Origin: Blastochloris tepida
GTDB taxonomy: Bacteria > Pseudomonadota > Alphaproteobacteria > Rhizobiales > Xanthobacteraceae
Length of the DNA: 64,000 nucleotides
Reading direction: 5' to 3'
Assembly (NCBI RefSeq): GCF_003966715.1
Contig: NZ_AP018907.1
Location: forward strand, 2,530,001 to 2,594,000
Below the pieces are notes generated by a model that was given only the letters and a program-made list of their open reading frames with translations, was not told the origin of the DNA and searched no databases. Shown here one piece after another: positions 61,097-64,000 of this stretch. Each line of letters begins with the position of its first letter. The stretch's first letter is position 1. The position numbers were made by a program, and so were the translations under genes.

Positions 61097-61936
61097 TCAC
61101 GCCAGCCAGCGCTTGCGGCGCTTGTAGTGCTTGCCTTCGCGGAACGACTTCTGCTTGCCCTGGGCGATGCCGAGATAGAATTCCTTGACGTCCTCATTGT
61201 CGCGCAGCGCCTGGGCCGCGCCGTCCATCACCACCCGGCCGTTCTCCAGGATGTAGCCGTAGGTGGCGTATTTCAGCGCCATGAACGTGTTCTGCTCGGC
61301 CAGCAGGAACGACACGTTCTCCTGGGCATTGAGCATCTTCACGATCTCGAAGATCTCCTCGACGATCTGCGGCGCCAGCCCCATCGACGGCTCGTCGAGC
61401 AGGATCATCTTCGGGCGCGCCATCATCGCCCGGCCGATCGCCACCATCTGCTGCTCGCCGCCGGAGGTGTAGCCGGCCTGCGAGCTGCGCCGTTCCTTGA
61501 GGCGCGGGAAATAGGCGTAGACGCGCTCGAGGTCGGCCTTGATCGCCCGCTGGCCGTCGCGGCGGGTGAAGGCGCCGGTGAGCAGGTTCTCCTCCACCGT
61601 GAGGTGGCCGAAGCACTGGCGGCCCTCCATCACCTGGATGCAGCCGCGCCGCACCAGCAGATTGGGCGACAGCGCCTTGACCTCCTCGCCCTCGAACAGG
61701 ATCGAGCCCTTGGTGACCTCGCCGCGCTCGGCGTGCAGCAGGTTGGAGATCGCCTTCAAGGTGGTGGTCTTGCCGGCGCCGTTGCCGCCGAGCAGCGCGA
61801 CGATGCCGCCGCGCGGCACCTCCAGCGACACGCCCTTCAGCACCAGGATGACGTGATCGTAGATCACCTCGATATTGGTGACGGTCAGGATCTTGTCCGG
61901 AGCAGCGGCGGGCTGGATCGTCTCGGCGGCGGTCAT
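61097..61936 (-). CDS. Branched-chain-type ABC transporter ATPase LivF
   Basis: A 279-aa ATP-binding subunit of the HAAT (branched-chain amino acid) importer type. Walker A is GGNGAGKTTT (50-59), the signature is TSGGEQQM, Walker B is MILLDEPSMGLAP, and the H-loop region is LLAEQNTFMALK. The basic C-terminal tail (GKHYKRRKRWLA) is longer than E. coli LivF. The start at 61936 has GGAGAC about eight bases upstream. Together with the binding protein and permease downstream it would import a branched or aromatic acid; in several rhizobiales such sets serve aromatic acids. Confidence 0.88.
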   Translation of the reverse strand: MTAAETIQPAAAPDKILTVTNIEVIYDHVILVLKGVSLEVPRGGIVALLGGNGAGKTTTLKAISNLLHAERGEVTKGSILFEGEEVKALSPNLLVRRGCIQVMEGRQCFGHLTVEENLLTGAFTRRDGQRAIKADLERVYAYFPRLKERRSSQAGYTSGGEQQMVAIGRAMMARPKMILLDEPSMGLAPQIVEEIFEIVKMLNAQENVSFLLAEQNTFMALKYATYGYILENGRVVMDGAAQALRDNEDVKEFYLGIAQGKQKSFREGKHYKRRKRWLA

Positions 61937-61997
61937 GGCTGGTGTCTCCGCTACAGTCTCGTCGTTGCGTCTCGTCGTCCGGTGTCGTGGTTGCCGG

Positions 61998-62106
61998 CTT
62001 GTCGTCCCGGGCAAGGGCCGAAGGCCCGCGACCCGGGACCGTCCTCAGAAAGAGGTCCCCGCTCGGAAAACGATCCCGGGTCTCGCTGACGCTCGCCCGG
62101 GATGAC
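61998..62106. repeat. Family-D repeat
   Basis: The element runs TTGTCGTCCCGGGCAAGG, CGCGACCCGGGACCGTCC, then an inverted ACGATCCCGGGTCTCGCTGA and GCCCGGGATGACG. It fills part of the 320-base gap between livF and the binding-protein gene. The remainder of the gap is GC-rich repeat-like sequence (CCCTCACCC arms) with no gene. Confidence 0.8.
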
Positions 62107-62255
62107 GAATTCCGCAGTGCTTCGCTCCGCGCATGCGGCGGGGCGGGTGAGGGGCAAACCTTGGGGCTGGGCAACAGGAACAGGTTGCCCCTCACCCTGG
62201 ACGCGCCGCGGCTCCACCCTGCAGGGATGGGCGATCGCCGCGGCGCGCTTCGGGA

Positions 62256-63584
62256 TCAGCTCCGTCCGTCGCAGGCTTCGGTCCGCTTCGGCCAGCCGGC
62301 ATTCTTCTCGGCATAGTCCTTGGCGGCGGACTCGATCATCGGGCGCACCAGATCCTTCATCGGCTCGATATAGTCCGAGCCGCGCACGAACTTGCTGCCG
62401 TCCCACTGGGCGATGAACACGCGGTTGTGGCCCGAATGGTCGTCGCACGAGATGTTCACCGGCGCGGCGAAGCCCGCGAAGCCCATCTCCTTCCAGCGCT
62501 CCTCGGAGATGTTCATCGACTCGAGCCCGCGCCGCACGTCCTCGCCGGTGACCACCTTCTTGCCGGTGACCTGCTGGGCGGTGCGGATGGCCTCGGCGAT
62601 CAGCGCCGAATTGTACACGCCGCGCGAATAGAGGTTCTCGCCGACCTTGGCGCGGTCGCCGACCGCGAGATTGCGGTCATAGACATATTTCAGGATGTCC
62701 TGCACCGCCGGATAGTCGGCGCCGGCGCCGTGGAAGCTGAGCGTGCGGTAGCCCTTCGCCTCCGGCCCGCCGGCCCGCGCGTCGTCGTCGCCGCCGGCCC
62801 ACCACACGCCGACCAGCTTGCTGATCGGGAAGTTGGTGCGCACCGCCTCCTTCACCGCGGTGGGGTTCATCGCGCCCCAGCCCTGATTGTAGATCCAGTC
62901 GACGCGGTCGCGGCGGATGGCGAGCCAGGTCGAGGCCTGATCCTGCATCGACTGCGCCGGCACCGGATAGAGCTTGAGGTTGAAGCCGTAGCGCTTGGCC
63001 AGATCCTCCATCACCGGGATCGGCTCGCGGCCGAACGGCGCATCGAGATGGACGAGGCCGATGGTCTTGCCCTTCAGCTTGTCGACGCCGCCCTCCTGCT
63101 CGGCGACGAAGCGCACGAACACCGAAGCGCCGTCCCAATAGGTCAGCGGCGGGTTGAAGACCCAAGGGAACACCCGCCCGTCCGCCGCCGCCGACAGGCC
63201 GTAGGCCATCGTCAGCAGCGGGATCTTGTCGACCGAGGCGCGCGGGATGAGCTGCAGCGTCAGGCCGGTGGAATAGGGATTGTGGACGACCGGGTTCTTG
63301 CCCTTGGTCGACTCGTAGCATTCGACACCCTTCTTGGTGTCGTAGCCGGTCTCGCACTCCTCGATGATGAGCTTGACGCCGCCGATGCCGCCGTCGCGCT
63401 GGTTCAGCATCTCCAGATAGTCGCGCATGCCGTTGGCGATCGGCGTGCCGGAGCCGGCGAAATTGCCGGTGCGATAGGTGAGGAGCGGCACATAGATGCC
63501 CTCCTCCGCCTTGGCCGGCGGCGCGCCCGCGGCAAGCACGACGGCGAGCGCCGTGCCGAAGATCCAGCCTGTCGGTGTCCTCAT
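62256..63584 (-). CDS. ABC transporter substrate-binding protein (HAAT family)
   Basis: A 442-aa periplasmic binding protein of the branched-chain amino acid type. The signal peptide MRTPTGWIFGTALAVVLAAGAPPAKA is followed by the two-lobed type I fold: YVPLLTYRTGNFAGSGTPIANGMRDYLEMLNQRDGGIGGVKLIIEECETGYDTKKGVECYE, then VHNPYSTGLTLQLIPRASVDKIPLLTMAYGLSAAADGRVFPW and FHGAGADYPAVQDILKYV. GGGAGA lies five bases before the ATG at 63584. It lacks features special to Leu/Ile/Val binding; with the CoA-ligase neighbour an aromatic or dicarboxylic ligand is plausible, by inference. Confidence 0.9.
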   Translation of the reverse strand: MRTPTGWIFGTALAVVLAAGAPPAKAEEGIYVPLLTYRTGNFAGSGTPIANGMRDYLEMLNQRDGGIGGVKLIIEECETGYDTKKGVECYESTKGKNPVVHNPYSTGLTLQLIPRASVDKIPLLTMAYGLSAAADGRVFPWVFNPPLTYWDGASVFVRFVAEQEGGVDKLKGKTIGLVHLDAPFGREPIPVMEDLAKRYGFNLKLYPVPAQSMQDQASTWLAIRRDRVDWIYNQGWGAMNPTAVKEAVRTNFPISKLVGVWWAGGDDDARAGGPEAKGYRTLSFHGAGADYPAVQDILKYVYDRNLAVGDRAKVGENLYSRGVYNSALIAEAIRTAQQVTGKKVVTGEDVRRGLESMNISEERWKEMGFAGFAAPVNISCDDHSGHNRVFIAQWDGSKFVRGSDYIEPMKDLVRPMIESAAKDYAEKNAGWPKRTEACDGRS

Positions 63585-63643
63585 GTGGTTCTCCCAGGTT
63601 TCGGCGTCGTCGTTCGCGTTGCCGATTATGCTTGTTTGCGGTC

Positions 63644-64000
63644 TCAGTAGGGAAAGGGCCAGACCCGAAGCTTCTGCTTGGCGATCTGCCACAGCCGGGC
63701 GAGGCCGTGCGGCTCGACGATCAGGAAGGCGATGATCAGCGCGCCGATGGCGAAGTGGGTCAGATGCTCGACGCTGGCGCTGCCGATATGGATGCCGATC
63801 AGCGGCAGGCCGAATTTCAGCAGCGTCGGGAAGCTGGAGATGAAGGCGGCGCCGAAGAACGAGCCGATGAGGCTGCCCAGCCCGCCGATGATCACCATGA
63901 ACAGGATGTTGAACGACTGGTTGATGTTGAAGGCGTCCGCCGCCTCGCCGCCGCCGTACCACAGGAACATCATCACCGCGCCGGCGACGCCGCAATAGAA
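63644..64000 (-). CDS. Branched-chain-type ABC permease LivM, partial (5' end beyond right edge)
   Basis: C-terminal part of an inner-membrane permease. The visible 119 or so residues include MMMFLWYGGGEAADAFNINQ, the conserved ILFMVIIGGLGSLIGSFFGAAFISSFPTLLKFGL, and a last span with ALIIAFLIVEPHGLARLWQIAKQKL, typical of LivM. It enters from beyond base 64000 and ends at 63644, 59 bases before the binding-protein start, so the two are probably co-transcribed. Confidence 0.88.
   Translation of the reverse strand, partial: FYCGVAGAVMMFLWYGGGEAADAFNINQSFNILFMVIIGGLGSLIGSFFGAAFISSFPTLLKFGLPLIGIHIGSASVEHLTHFAIGALIIAFLIVEPHGLARLWQIAKQKLRVWPFPY

Overview
The window is strongly GC-rich and carries alphaproteobacterial, Hyphomicrobiales (Rhizobiales)-type genes: a Bradyrhizobium-like porin, DUF2076, DUF2093, DUF2948 and DUF6101 proteins, the hisD-UPF0262-phosphatase-maf-yacG order, an HWE histidine kinase, and many dispersed palindromic intergenic repeats. 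A cowN gene (protects N2 fixation from CO) and an NAD-linked [FeFe] hydrogenase suggest a diazotroph with an anaerobic or microaerobic phase, perhaps a relative of purple non-sulfur rhizobiales. The genus cannot be fixed from this window.

Layout. 0-5.3 kb: two outer-membrane porins (one cut by the left edge) and small DUF proteins. 5.4-10.8 kb: a zinc operon read leftward from a perfect Zur-type palindrome: a 49-aa His-rich membrane peptide, znuC, znuB, znuA, a CobW-type GTPase with a long His/Cys tract, and a WD40 protein. 11-13.3 kb: copA. 13.5 kb: tRNA-Phe with a clear promoter. 14-16.1 kb: a small nitroreductase and a secreted choloylglycine-hydrolase-like enzyme. 16.1-18.1 kb: a gene-poor stretch ending in degenerate short tandem repeats. 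18.1-21.8 kb: a two-gene hydrogenase operon, a NuoE-NuoF fusion followed by a NuoG-like [FeFe] catalytic subunit. 22-26.8 kb: a Spy-like protein, rsmE, a secreted protein, ubiA and DUF6101. 27.4-32.6 kb: a tightly coupled pmbA, cysQ-like, small ORF, DUF374 acyltransferase, waaA, lpxK run, probably one operon for outer-membrane lipid and maintenance functions. 33-45.5 kb: xseA, a TacAT-like toxin-antitoxin pair, yacG, an IS481 insertion, maf, a PilZ protein, phosphatase, UPF0262, hisD, DUF2948, murA (flanked by two copies of a MITE) and ilvD. 45.7-54.5 kb: an HWE kinase with a minisatellite, cobF, mog, DUF3422, a PEGA lipoprotein and lutABC. 54.5-64 kb: small secreted and DUF proteins, cowN, an L,D-transpeptidase, hemH, a CoA-ligase-like gene and part of a branched-chain-type ABC importer (livF, binding protein, partial livM).

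The most unusual content is the hydrogenase pair. Its NuoE-like domain has lost three of the four [2Fe-2S] cysteines, and its catalytic subunit has Ser where the textbook H-cluster motif has the second Cys. Other notable items are the Zur-headed zinc operon with an unannotated His-rich peptide, a MITE nested inside a REP-like palindrome with a 9-bp target duplication, an IS whose transposase stop codon is supplied by its target duplication, and five families of dispersed repeats filling most intergenic space.
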